From an uncultured Eubacteriales bacterium (GTDB lineage Bacteria; Bacillota; Clostridia; Peptostreptococcales; Anaerovoracaceae), in contig URWB01000003.1 in assembly GCA_900551415.1 (NCBI GenBank), positions 1 through 41,294 of the forward strand: DNA of 41,294 bases. Reading direction: 5' to 3'. Under the pieces are notes generated by a model that saw only the letters and a list, made by a program, of their open reading frames with translations, ran no database searches and was not told the DNA's origin. This document shows, piece by piece, positions 14,518 through 23,300 of the stretch (the stretch's first letter is position 1; each line of letters starts with the position of its first letter). Position numbers and translations under genes: made by a program.

Positions 14518-15603
14518 TCAGTTGAACTTTCCGGTGGCGTCCGTCACACGGGCATCTTCCAGTCTTGCCTTTTTTTCCGCGCGCGCGGCCGCGTTTTTCT
14601 CCGCGAGCCTGCGATCCTCCTCCGCGTTTTGACGGACGATTTCGAGCTTCTTGCTGTATTTTTGCCGCATGCCCTCCATGCCTAGTTCCTCGTAGAGCCT
14701 GATCAGCTCTTCCATCGCGTCTGTATTGCTCGGCGCATACTGCAGGACGCGCTTAAAACAGTCCACCGCTTCTTCTCTGTGCTCCAAAACCTCATGCGCT
14801 GTTCCCAGATAGAACCAAAGCGGCCACCACGACGCGTACTCACTCTCACAATACGGAGAAAGCGCCGCGATGCCTTCCTCGTACTTGCCCGAAAGCACCA
14901 GATTATAGGCTTCCTCGATTTTGACCGGCTCCGCCAGCTGCGTGAGCCGTCCGCGAATCTCCTTGCGTAAATCCTCCATGCCTGCCTCAGTGCGTCCCTC
15001 CGTCAGCTTCAGATATTCCTCCCAGGTCAGCTTTGCCTTGATATAGAGTCCCATATTGACATAGGCGTAGCCCAAAAAATAGTATGCCTCCGCCAGCTGC
15101 GGATTCTTGATCGTCGCGATTTCAAAGGCTTCCAAAGCTTCCGCCTTAAAGCGTCCGACGAATTCCTCCTCCTCACCGAGCTCATAAGCGTCCTTGCAGG
15201 CACGGCCGTAGCAATAATAGGCATTGGCGTTCTCCGGATCGATCTGCATCGCCGCGCGGAACTGGATGCAGGCATAGTCAAAATCATTTTTGGAGGCCCA
15301 CTCCACGCCATCCGCGATCAGCCCCTCCGCGAAACGCTTGTCAAACGCCCGCAGGATATAGGCGATATAGTTATCCCGATATTGAAAAGCCGGGTCCACA
15401 CCGATCACAAACGCCATGTTGCGCGCGATCGTCAAAGTCGTAATATTGCTTAATTCCGTTTTGCGCAGCGGAATCGGCACATCGGACAGGATGTCCGTCA
15501 TCCCTGCCCGCTTCAAATAATTCTCGGAAAGCTCATCAAAGATAAACTGTCCCAAGTGCGGGCGCAGATATGGTCCGATTCTGTCCTTCTGTTCTAAATT
15601 CAT
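14518..15603 (-). CDS. TPR-repeat protein
   Basis: 361 aa. The start codon overlaps the stop of the upstream radical SAM gene by 4 nt (ATGA), so translation is coupled. After an N-terminal globular part of about 100 residues come tetratricopeptide units: 'DYACIQFRAAMQIDPENANAYYCYGRA', 'AEAYYFLGYAYVNMGLYIKAKLTWEEYLKL' and 'PLWFYLGTAHEVLEHREEAVDCFKRVLQYAPSN'. The C-terminus is a charged Ala/Glu/Lys coiled coil (about 315-350). No signal peptide, so it is cytoplasmic. TPR proteins act as scaffolds; the tight coupling suggests it serves the radical SAM enzyme, but its partner is unknown. Confidence 0.85.
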   Translation of the reverse strand: MNLEQKDRIGPYLRPHLGQFIFDELSENYLKRAGMTDILSDVPIPLRKTELSNITTLTIARNMAFVIGVDPAFQYRDNYIAYILRAFDKRFAEGLIADGVEWASKNDFDYACIQFRAAMQIDPENANAYYCYGRACKDAYELGEEEEFVGRFKAEALEAFEIATIKNPQLAEAYYFLGYAYVNMGLYIKAKLTWEEYLKLTEGRTEAGMEDLRKEIRGRLTQLAEPVKIEEAYNLVLSGKYEEGIAALSPYCESEYASWWPLWFYLGTAHEVLEHREEAVDCFKRVLQYAPSNTDAMEELIRLYEELGMEGMRQKYSKKLEIVRQNAEEDRRLAEKNAAARAEKKARLEDARVTDATGKFN

Positions 15604-17123
15604 TTTTTTACCTCCCAGCCCTTTCTCAAAAATCGTTTCAGATTCTCCGGATTCATGCTTTGTTCGGCGTCCCGCGTCAGCATTTTCAGCGCGGTTTCCT
15701 CGATAGCAGGCTCATCCCGTTCCTGCGCGAGCGTTCGCGCGAACTGCAGCAAAATGCGGTACTGATCGTCCTTCTTGCGTTCTCGATGCTGAAATCCGCT
15801 CGCGTAATAAAAGTCCGCCAGCTTTTCGTACAGACGAAAAGCCCCTTCACCCACCGCTTCGATCAGATAGGCGATCGTATGCGAAAATCCGCCGCGGTTA
15901 TAATAAGTGTCGAGCATTTCCTCGATCATTTTGAGGCGCGCCAGCTCCCAAGCGCTGATATAAGCAGTTGAGATCACCTCATACGGTGCGTATTGTCTAT
16001 ATACGATTTTGTGGCGTTCCGTCTCCGCCGCGAGCGGCGTGCCTGCCAGTACTTTCAAAAACCCCAGTTGCAGCGCGTCCGCGCCCAGCGCGTAAACCTT
16101 GTCGAAGGAACGACGAAACAGTTCATAGCTTTCATACGGCAGTCCCGCGATCAAATCGACATGTACATGCACCTTGCTGCGCGCGATCAAGCGTTCCAGA
16201 TTGTAGAGCACCGGATAGACGTTTTCCTTGCGGTTGATTGCCGCCAGCGTCGGCGGATAGGTTGACTGGATCCCTGCTTCCACCTGAAACAGTCCCGCAC
16301 GGGCGGTTTCAAACAGCGCCAGCGTCGCGTCATCCAGAAGATCCGCGCAGATTTCAAAGTGAAAATTGGTCACGCCGTTGTCGTTGTCGATGATGTATTT
16401 GATAATCTCATAGGCGCGCGCTGCATCGTAATTAAACGTTCTGTCGATAAATTTGACCTGCATGACCCGCTTATAGAGAAAATAGCCCAAATCAGCCTTG
16501 ACGCGGTTCATGTCCAGTGCCCGTACCGTCTTGTCAATAGAGGACAGGCAGTAGGAGCAGCGGAACGGACAGCCTCGCGTCGATTCATAATAAACGACCT
16601 TATCCGGTTCGCAGTCCAGCATCGAATAGGGGAACGGCACCGCGTTAAAGTCAATCGGTTCAATCTCCGCGTTGACGTAGATTTTTCCATCCTGCCGGTA
16701 AATCAAACCCGGAACCGTTTCCAGTGCCCGCTGCGGCTCATGCAGCACCTGACACAGACGGTAAAACGGATACTCACCTTCTCCGCGCAGCACAAAATCG
16801 ACCCATGGGTTTTCTCGCGCGAATGCGGGACCGCGGCTGCTCGCTTCCGGTCCTCCCGCTGTGAGCAAAAGCTCCGGGCAAGCCATCTTCAGATCTGCCG
16901 CCAGTTTTCTGATCTGTTCGATATTCCAGATATAGCAGGAGAAACAGACCATATCGTAGCCGCCTCGCAGAATTTCGCCGTAAACATAATGCGGGTCGTT
17001 ATTGATGGTGAATTCTCGCGCTTCGACATCGCTGTATTCGCCTGCTACAACGGTATACAGATATTTGAGCGCCAGATTCGCATGCACATATTTTGAATTT
17101 AATGTCGTCAGTAATATTTTCAT
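15600..17123 (-). CDS. B12-binding radical SAM protein with DUF4080 C-terminus
   Basis: 507 aa. The N-terminal part (1 to about 130) is a cobalamin-binding Rossmann domain ('MVCFSCYIWNIEQIRKLAADL', 'LLTAGGPEAS'). The radical SAM core has the cluster motif C-x3-C-x2-C in STRGCPFRCSYCLSS. The C-terminal third matches DUF4080. Related enzymes use cob(III)alamin and S-adenosylmethionine for methylation or rearrangement; the substrate of this family is unknown. It begins directly after a 15-bp hairpin (17139-17170), and its Shine-Dalgarno is weak (AGAAGAAG next to the ATG). The TPR gene overlaps its 3' end. Confidence 0.92.
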   Translation of the reverse strand: MKILLTTLNSKYVHANLALKYLYTVVAGEYSDVEAREFTINNDPHYVYGEILRGGYDMVCFSCYIWNIEQIRKLAADLKMACPELLLTAGGPEASSRGPAFARENPWVDFVLRGEGEYPFYRLCQVLHEPQRALETVPGLIYRQDGKIYVNAEIEPIDFNAVPFPYSMLDCEPDKVVYYESTRGCPFRCSYCLSSIDKTVRALDMNRVKADLGYFLYKRVMQVKFIDRTFNYDAARAYEIIKYIIDNDNGVTNFHFEICADLLDDATLALFETARAGLFQVEAGIQSTYPPTLAAINRKENVYPVLYNLERLIARSKVHVHVDLIAGLPYESYELFRRSFDKVYALGADALQLGFLKVLAGTPLAAETERHKIVYRQYAPYEVISTAYISAWELARLKMIEEMLDTYYNRGGFSHTIAYLIEAVGEGAFRLYEKLADFYYASGFQHRERKKDDQYRILLQFARTLAQERDEPAIEETALKMLTRDAEQSMNPENLKRFLRKGWEVKK

Positions 17124-17138
17124 CTTCTTCTATGGAGA

Positions 17139-17170
17139 CGCGGACAACAGGAATTTTCCTGCTGTCCGCG
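17139..17170 (-). promoter_or_regulatory. Strong hairpin just before the B12 radical SAM gene
   Basis: cgcggacaacaggaa (17139-17153) pairs with ttcctgctgtccgcg (17156-17170) through all 15 positions with one wobble in the RNA. It ends 15 nt before the start codon. There is no U-tract, so it is more likely an mRNA structure or processing site than a terminator. Confidence 0.6.
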
Positions 17171-17198
17171 CCGCAAGGATTCTGATAAGACCGGACCG

Positions 17199-18071
17199 CT
17201 ACAGCATCCGGAAACGTTCATCCTTGAGCAGTCCTCTGTCTTGCATACATTTTTTGAGAGAAGCGATCATCGCCGCATTATCCATCGGCAGATTGCCGCG
17301 CAGCGAAACATAGTTCGACGCGTGATTGCTGCGAAAAACGCAAGGCTTCGACGGCCGCGCGTACTGCAGCAAAAGGCAGGTTTCCGCCAGCACCTCCTCC
17401 GGTGTCAGAAACTTGAACTTTCCGGCCTTGTAATCGTCGAGCATCGGACATGGAGGCTGCAGCATCAGGGTCAGCAGACTGACATAGGAAGCGTTCATCT
17501 CCGCGATCATCGTACCGGTCTCGATGGCATGCTCCTGCCACAGCTCCGGCCCCGCCAGACCGCTGATAAAGGTAACGGAAGTCTGGATTCCCGCGGCTTC
17601 CAGCTTCTGCACGCCCAGGATCAGTTCCTCTCTGGTTTCGCCTTTTTGGACCATATCCAACACTTTCTGACTGCCGGATTCCGCGCCAAGATATACCATC
17701 GTCAGCCCATGCGCGCGCAGCTCCCGCAGTTCCTCGTCGGTCTTGCGCAGCGCATCCTTCGCGCGTCCGTAGGTAGTCACGCGCTCACATTCCGGAAATC
17801 TTTCCGCGATCGCGTCCAAAATTCGGATCAGCTTGTGATTTGCCAGACAGAGCGCGTCGCCGTCACAGAGAAAAATTCTCTCTACACGCCGATAATGCGC
17901 TCTCGCCCAGTCGAGATCCTCCAGAACCTCGTCCACATTCCGGACGCGGAACTGTTTCTCCTTATACATATTGCAGAAGGTGCACTTATTATGCGCACAG
18001 CCAATGGTGACCTGTACCAGCAGGCTGTAAGCCTCGCTGGGCGGTCTGTAAATATCGCCTTCGTATCGCAT
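17199..18071 (-). CDS. Radical SAM protein, TIM-barrel type
   Basis: 290 aa from ATG at 18071, with GGAG nine nt upstream. The cluster motif is TIGCAHNKCTFCNMYKEK: Cys spacing is x4 then x2, one residue longer than the usual CX3CX2C. Further radical SAM marks are 'IFLCDGDAL' , 'TTYGRAKDAL' and 'YLGAESGSQKVLDMVQKG' (GAESGS is the typical ribose/methionine-binding strand). The family is common in Firmicutes and its reaction is unknown. It sits between argS and the B12 radical SAM gene with short spacers, so these may be one transcript. Confidence 0.9.
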   Translation of the reverse strand: MRYEGDIYRPPSEAYSLLVQVTIGCAHNKCTFCNMYKEKQFRVRNVDEVLEDLDWARAHYRRVERIFLCDGDALCLANHKLIRILDAIAERFPECERVTTYGRAKDALRKTDEELRELRAHGLTMVYLGAESGSQKVLDMVQKGETREELILGVQKLEAAGIQTSVTFISGLAGPELWQEHAIETGTMIAEMNASYVSLLTLMLQPPCPMLDDYKAGKFKFLTPEEVLAETCLLLQYARPSKPCVFRSNHASNYVSLRGNLPMDNAAMIASLKKCMQDRGLLKDERFRML

Positions 18072-18226
18072 GATTGTATTTCTCCACTTATTGTCATCTT
18101 TCCTGCGCGACTGCCGACGCCGCCGTCACGTTCGAGCGCGGCCAAAAAACCGCATCCGGCATCCTTACGTCAGCGGTACCTCGTCAGTGCCTCGCATCTC
18201 TCGCCGCGTATAGATCGGCTGATTCG

Positions 18227-19939
18227 CTACATTCTCTCCGGTGCTTCCATCCCCAAAAGAGCCAGTCCGTTTTTGATTGCCGTCTTAGCCGCGATGACCA
18301 GCGCCAGTTTCGCACTTCTTTCCTCTTCATTGTCCACCAAAATGTGTTCATCGTGGTAGAAGCGGTTAAACGCCTGCGCGATATCCACAATATGTCTGGT
18401 CACGATGGACGGTTCATATTTTTCGCCTGCTTCGATGACGACCTCCGGCAGCTTGTAGACCAGCTTCGCGAGCGCGTAAGCGCTTTCTCCGGTGATATAG
18501 GACGGATTGATCGTGCCGCGCGCCTTGCTGACCGCTTCTTCTCCGGCATTTCTGAGAATGCTTGCCGATCTCGCGTAGGTGTACTGTACATAAGGTCCGG
18601 TTTCGCCGTTGAAATCCAGCACCTTATCCCAGGAGAACACATAGTCCTTGATCCGGTTGTTGGAAAGCTCATTGAATACTACCGCGCCGACACCGACCTG
18701 CTTGGCCGTTTCTTCGATATTGTCCGTCGCGACGCCCTTTTCACGAATGATATCGCGTGTCTCCGCGATGGCTCTGTTGAGTACATCTTCCAGGAATACC
18801 ACGCGGCCCTCTCTGGTTGACATCGTGCCGTCCTCCAGGCTGACCAGACCGAACGGAACGTGAATGATGTCCTTGGCCCATTCGTAGCCCATGAGTTCCA
18901 GAATTTTTTTGAGCTGCTGGAAGTGCAGGTTCTGCTGGGACGCGACGACATAGATGTTCTTATAGAAATTGTAGGTGTCCTTTCTGTACTTCGCGCAGGC
19001 CAAATCTCTGGTGATATACAGCGTTGAGCCGTCCGACTTGAGGATTGGCGCCGGTGTCAGCCCGTAAGGCTCCAGATCGACGATCATCGCGCCCTTGGAC
19101 TCGACAAGCAGATTTTTCTTTTTGAGTTCTTCCACGATGGCCGGCATCTTGTCGGAGTAGAAGGATTCGCCCGCGTAGGAATCATAGGAAATGCCGAGCA
19201 TGTCATACACGCGCGTGAATTCCTTAAGGGATTCATCGCGGAACCACTGCCAAAGCTTGGTTTCCTCCGGTTCTCCATGTTCCAGTCTGGTAAAGGTCGC
19301 TCTGGCTTCATCCTCCAGCGTCGGGTCTTTTTCGGCCTCAACATGAAACTTGGTGTAATAGTGCAGCAAAGTCTTGATCGGTTCTCTCTTGACATCCTCT
19401 TCATTCCCCCAGCGGCGGTAAGCGACGATCATCTTGCCGAACTGCGTGCCGTAATCTCCGAGATGGTTGATTCTCGTGACCTTGTATCCCATCGCGTCAT
19501 ATATTTTGTAGATAGAGTTGCCGATGACGGTACTCCGGATATGCCCGATATGGAACGGCTTGGCGATGTTCGGGGAAGAAAACTCCACGATGACCGGAAT
19601 GCCGTCTCCGATGTTGGTCTTACCATATTCGCCTTCCTTTTGCAGGACATCCTCGACAACGTCCTTGACGAATTCTTCTTTGGAAATGAACATGTTCACA
19701 TACGCGTTGACCTGCTCGACCTTTTCAAACAGCGGCGCGTCCTGCATGCCCTCCGCGATGCCCTTCGCGATCAGCGGCGGCGCTTTTCTCATCACTTTCG
19801 CGAGCTTGAAGCAAGGGAAAGCGTAGTCGCCCATCTTCGCGTCCTGCGGCACTTCGATCATGCTCTGAATTTCAGCCGGTTCCAGATCCGTTACCTGCTT
19901 CGCGATCAGTTTGGCAATTTCTTGCTTAAAGTTTACCAT
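18227..19939 (-). CDS. argS: Arginyl-tRNA synthetase
   Basis: 570 aa, full length. Class I synthetase that charges tRNA-Arg. The N-terminal Add1 domain is followed by the HIGH motif at residues 130-133 (KPFHIGHIRST), 'INHLGDYGTQFG', the insert 'SDGSTLYITRDLA', a KMSKS-position loop DGTMSTREG, and the anticodon-binding DALR domain ending LLGMEAPERM. Its start overlaps the DUF523 stop by 7 nt; AAGGAG lies about 9 nt upstream inside that gene. No convincing terminator follows it in the 155-nt spacer; a weak GC hairpin before TTTTTT (near 18145) is possible. Confidence 0.98.
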   Translation of the reverse strand: MVNFKQEIAKLIAKQVTDLEPAEIQSMIEVPQDAKMGDYAFPCFKLAKVMRKAPPLIAKGIAEGMQDAPLFEKVEQVNAYVNMFISKEEFVKDVVEDVLQKEGEYGKTNIGDGIPVIVEFSSPNIAKPFHIGHIRSTVIGNSIYKIYDAMGYKVTRINHLGDYGTQFGKMIVAYRRWGNEEDVKREPIKTLLHYYTKFHVEAEKDPTLEDEARATFTRLEHGEPEETKLWQWFRDESLKEFTRVYDMLGISYDSYAGESFYSDKMPAIVEELKKKNLLVESKGAMIVDLEPYGLTPAPILKSDGSTLYITRDLACAKYRKDTYNFYKNIYVVASQQNLHFQQLKKILELMGYEWAKDIIHVPFGLVSLEDGTMSTREGRVVFLEDVLNRAIAETRDIIREKGVATDNIEETAKQVGVGAVVFNELSNNRIKDYVFSWDKVLDFNGETGPYVQYTYARSASILRNAGEEAVSKARGTINPSYITGESAYALAKLVYKLPEVVIEAGEKYEPSIVTRHIVDIAQAFNRFYHDEHILVDNEEERSAKLALVIAAKTAIKNGLALLGMEAPERM

Positions 19940-20373
19940 TCGATTTTCTCCTTTTCTGTAATGACTTCAATCCTGTGTCTATCCAGCAGCTGCGCGAAAA
20001 CACCGTTTCCCTCCGTCAGCACGCCGCTGAAGCTGCCGTCATAGATCTTACCGAAGCCGCAGGACGGACTGTTTGCCTTGAGGATCGCGCCCTCAAGCGG
20101 CTCTCCCGCGAGCTCCGCTGCTTTTACGCAAATTTGAAAAGACGTCTCCGCGCCCTTCCGGAAGGCTTCGGTCAGGTCGTTTCCATCCCGATCGAGAATC
20201 CTGCCGCCGACCTGTTCGGCCGGTGGGCGAGGTTTCGCCAGGCGCGCCGCGCTTTCCGGACAAACAGTCACATATTTGTGTGTCCGGCAAAACGCGACAA
20301 CCTCTTCGCAGCGGTTATTCCCGCCGTTATATTTGCAGTTATGCCCTAACAGGCATCCGCTGATAATATACAT
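19933..20373 (-). CDS. DUF523 family protein (YbbK-like)
   Basis: 146 aa from ATG at 20373 with GGAG upstream. It opens ISGCLLGHNCKYNGGNN, the family signature, followed by VTVCPE and 'ILKANSPSCGFGKIYDGSFSG'; the conserved Cys residues (C7, C13, C58 region and SPSCG) may bind metal or form an active site. The function is not established; it is often fused to or neighbours DUF1722 genes or sits in housekeeping operons as here. It is sandwiched between mutS2 (4-nt gap) and argS (7-nt overlap), so it is clearly in the same operon. Confidence 0.92.
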   Translation of the reverse strand: MYIISGCLLGHNCKYNGGNNRCEEVVAFCRTHKYVTVCPESAARLAKPRPPAEQVGGRILDRDGNDLTEAFRKGAETSFQICVKAAELAGEPLEGAILKANSPSCGFGKIYDGSFSGVLTEGNGVFAQLLDRHRIEVITEKEKIEW

Positions 20374-20377
20374 GGCT

Positions 20378-22756
20378 TCACTCCTTCAGCTTTACAATGG
20401 TCACGCCGTCGCCGCCCTCGTTGTACGCGCCTTTCCGGAAGGATTCCACATGTTTGTTCCTGCGGAACGCCTGTCGGAGTCCGTCGCGCAGCACGCCGGT
20501 GCCGAGTCCGTGAATGACGGTAACCTCCCGAAAGCCCGCCATATAGGCATCGTCCAGATATTTATCGACATCCATCATCGCTTCGTCGAGAGACTTGCCC
20601 TGCACATTGACGGAAGCGGAGATGTTCTGCGCCTTGCTTCGGTACAGACCACTGTACTTACTGCCGCGCGGCGTTTTTTTCTTCGCGGGCTTTCCGTCCC
20701 GAATCAGCATCAGGTCCTGCACGTTGGCGTTGATCTTCATGATGCCCACGTTGATCATCAAGTCGCCCTTCGCGTCCGGCAGCGTCAGTACCTCGCCGTT
20801 CTGGTCCAGGGTTAACAACTTGACACGATCCCCGATTTTGAGTTCCTCCGGATTGACCGGATCGTAGTTCACGAGTTTTTCGGGTGCGACCGCGTATTTC
20901 GTTTCGCTTTCACGCAGTCTGCGCTTGCTGTGTTCCAGCCGCTTGGTGCGTTCTCCGAGACTCGGCTCCTTGGCAAGCTCCCGCAGCTCTTTTTGAACCT
21001 CAGCCGCGGTATCCTTCGCCTCGCGCACGATGGCGCGCGCCTCCTCTCTGGCCGCCGCGAGCAGGTCTTTTTCTTTTTTGGCGAGCGCCGCCTCACGCTG
21101 CCGAAGTGTTTCCAGCTCCTGCTTCATCGTCAGGCTGATCGCCGCCGCCTCGTCGCGCTCCGCCTCTGCCTTCTGTTTATCCTTCTCGATGGCGCTCAGC
21201 ACATCTTCAAAGGCGATATCCCCATGCTCCAAAAGCTCTCCCGCGCGATTGATGATCGCGTCCGGCAGTCCCAGCTTGCGGGAAATCTCAAAGGCGTTGG
21301 ATTTGCCCGGTACGCCGATAAACAGGCGATAGGTCGGGCTGAGTGTTTCGACGTTGAATTCCATGGAAGCGTTCTCCACGCCCGGCGTGGAAAGCGCGTA
21401 TTTTTTGAGTTCGTTGTAGTGAGTCGTTGCTACCGTCATCGCACCCTGCGACGATAGCCGCTCTAAAATCGCGATGGCCAGTGCAGCGCCTTCGGTCGGG
21501 TCGGTGCCCGCGCCCAGCTCATCCAGCAGCACCAGCGTATCCCTGCGCGCTTTCTCCACCAGCTCTACGGTGTTGCGCATGTGCGAGGAGAACGTACTGA
21601 GGCTTTGCTCGATGCTCTGTTCATCTCCGATATCCGCGAAGATGTCACGGAAGATCGGCATCAGGCTCGTTCCTGCTGCCGGGACATGCAGACCGCTCTG
21701 CGCCATCAGCGCAAGCAGGCCGATGGTCTTGAGTGTGACCGTCTTGCCGCCGGTATTCGGTCCGGTGATGACGAGCGTTCGGTAATCTCTGCCGACCGCG
21801 ACATTGATCGGTACGGCTTTTTTCCTGTCCAGCAGCGGATGTCTGGCCTGTTTGAGGTCCAGCACACCGTCCGCGTTCATCTGCGGCTCCTCTGCCTGCA
21901 TCTGACATGAGAGTTTCCCCTTGGCAAACATCACATCCATGGCGATGAGCAGCTTCTGATTATTCATCAGTTCATGGAAATGCTCCGCCACATTGGAGGA
22001 AAGCTCTGCCAGAATACGGTCGATCTCCGCGCGCTCCGCCAGCTCCAGCTCCCGCAGCTCGTTGTTCAGATCAACGATCACCTGCGGCTCTACGAAAAGC
22101 GTCGCGCCGCTCGAAGACTGATCGTGAACGATGCCCGGCATCCTGGCGCGGTGTTCGGCTTTTAAGGGAACGACATATCTGCCGCCGCGCATCGTCACAA
22201 GACTGTCCTGCAGATACGTCTGGTTGTCCCGATTGTTCAGAATCTGATTCAGCCGATTGCGGATCGCTTCGTTCTGCCGCACGATGCTTCTGCGGATATC
22301 CTTGAGTTCCGCCGATGCGCTGTCCGCCATCTCATCTTCCGATAAGATGCAGCGGTCGATGCGGTCCGCGAGCCGCGGGAACGGCACCAGTACCTCACGC
22401 ATGCCGTCCAGAATCGGCAGCTCCGGCAGATCACTGCGCAGGAAACTGACGATCTCGCCGGTCACTTTCATATTATACAGAACCTGCAGCAGCTGTTTCA
22501 TCGTCAGGCTGCCGCCCTTGCGGGCCAGATGCAGCGCGTTTTCGATATCATAAAGCTGTCCGACCGGCAGCGCGCCCTTGGCGGTAATCACCGTCACAGC
22601 CTCTGTCGTTTCCGCGAGGCGTTCCTGAATCTTGTAAGGGTCGGAGGACGGACGGAACATCCCGATCCTCGTCTTTGCCATCTCCGATCCCGCGCATTCC
22701 CGCAGCATGCTGATAATCTTGTCGTATTCTAAAACCGCGAGTGCTTTTTTATTCAT
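20378..22756 (-). CDS. mutS2: Endonuclease MutS2 / ribosome-rescue factor
   Basis: 792 aa. Core and lever domains are followed by the MutS-type ATPase: Walker A TGPNTGGKTVTL (near residue 330) and Walker B 'LVLLDELGAGTDPTEGAALA'. A long Glu/Lys coiled coil (about 500-620), a KOW-like segment ('LKIGDRVKLL') and a C-terminal Smr domain with the catalytic-loop signature HGLGTGVLR complete it; the usual LDLRG lead-in reads VNVQG here. MutS2 suppresses recombination in some species and in Bacillus splits collided ribosomes; it does not do mismatch repair. Its start overlaps the zapA end by 8 nt, indicating coupling. Confidence 0.97.
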   Translation of the reverse strand: MNKKALAVLEYDKIISMLRECAGSEMAKTRIGMFRPSSDPYKIQERLAETTEAVTVITAKGALPVGQLYDIENALHLARKGGSLTMKQLLQVLYNMKVTGEIVSFLRSDLPELPILDGMREVLVPFPRLADRIDRCILSEDEMADSASAELKDIRRSIVRQNEAIRNRLNQILNNRDNQTYLQDSLVTMRGGRYVVPLKAEHRARMPGIVHDQSSSGATLFVEPQVIVDLNNELRELELAERAEIDRILAELSSNVAEHFHELMNNQKLLIAMDVMFAKGKLSCQMQAEEPQMNADGVLDLKQARHPLLDRKKAVPINVAVGRDYRTLVITGPNTGGKTVTLKTIGLLALMAQSGLHVPAAGTSLMPIFRDIFADIGDEQSIEQSLSTFSSHMRNTVELVEKARRDTLVLLDELGAGTDPTEGAALAIAILERLSSQGAMTVATTHYNELKKYALSTPGVENASMEFNVETLSPTYRLFIGVPGKSNAFEISRKLGLPDAIINRAGELLEHGDIAFEDVLSAIEKDKQKAEAERDEAAAISLTMKQELETLRQREAALAKKEKDLLAAAREEARAIVREAKDTAAEVQKELRELAKEPSLGERTKRLEHSKRRLRESETKYAVAPEKLVNYDPVNPEELKIGDRVKLLTLDQNGEVLTLPDAKGDLMINVGIMKINANVQDLMLIRDGKPAKKKTPRGSKYSGLYRSKAQNISASVNVQGKSLDEAMMDVDKYLDDAYMAGFREVTVIHGLGTGVLRDGLRQAFRRNKHVESFRKGAYNEGGDGVTIVKLKE

Positions 22757-23219
22757 CGTTTTTCCTGCTCTTTTCCAGTTCGCTCTTCAAGCGGATGTTC
22801 TCCATCTGAATATCGAAGAAGGAACTTTCAAATTCGCTGCATTTTTCTTCCAACTGGCGGTATTTTTCCTCACACCTTTGTTTTTCGGCTGCAGCGGCGG
22901 CCGCTTCTTCCTTGTACTGCATGAAGCTCTTTTTTGCTTCATCCCACATTTTGAGATAGTGCTGCGCGTCCTCGCCTGCTTGTTCCCTGGCAGCTGTCAG
23001 CGCGGCAATTTTTTCACGGGTCTCAAAGAGTTCATCGGTGATATTGACCGCGGCCAAAACTGCCAGTGAGCCCTGCGCGTTTCCCGAAAAATATTTGCTG
23101 ACTTCCCGAATGCTGCTGTCCACAAAGGCAGCGATTTCTCGAATGGTTTCTTCGTCACGCTCTCCGGAAATAATATAATCCTGGCCGTATATTCTGACTT
23201 TGACTCTGTTGTCTTCCAT
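22749..23219 (-). CDS. zapA: Cell division protein ZapA
   Basis: 156 aa from ATG at 23219 (AGAGGAG upstream). The N-terminal ZapA domain reads 'VKVRIYGQDYIISGERDEETIREIAAFVDSSIREV', then 'AVLAAVNITDELF'. The rest is an Ala/Glu-rich coiled coil (about 70-150), longer than in the short ZapA proteins. ZapA binds and bundles FtsZ filaments at the division site. Placement after pheT and before mutS2 is typical for Firmicutes. Confidence 0.93.
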   Translation of the reverse strand: MEDNRVKVRIYGQDYIISGERDEETIREIAAFVDSSIREVSKYFSGNAQGSLAVLAAVNITDELFETREKIAALTAAREQAGEDAQHYLKMWDEAKKSFMQYKEEAAAAAAEKQRCEEKYRQLEEKCSEFESSFFDIQMENIRLKSELEKSRKNDE

Positions 23220-23268
23220 CTTGACTCTCCTCTTTCCTGCCGCGATATCCGCGCGTATCTGTACTGCC

Positions 23269-23293
23269 GCGCCGCCGCGCGGGCAGGCGGCGC
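23269..23293 (-). repeat. GC hairpin between pheT and zapA
   Basis: gcgccgcc (23269-23276) pairs with ggcggcgc (23286-23293), 9-nt loop. It lies 8 nt past the pheT stop and has no U-tract, so it may stabilise the pheT 3' end or slow polymerase rather than terminate. Confidence 0.5.
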
Positions 23294-23300
23294 GCCAAAT

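Noticed and set aside
18100..18160. Intrinsic terminator after argS
   Set aside because: Only a 3-4 bp CCGC/GCGG stem before TTTTTT is possible; too weak to call.
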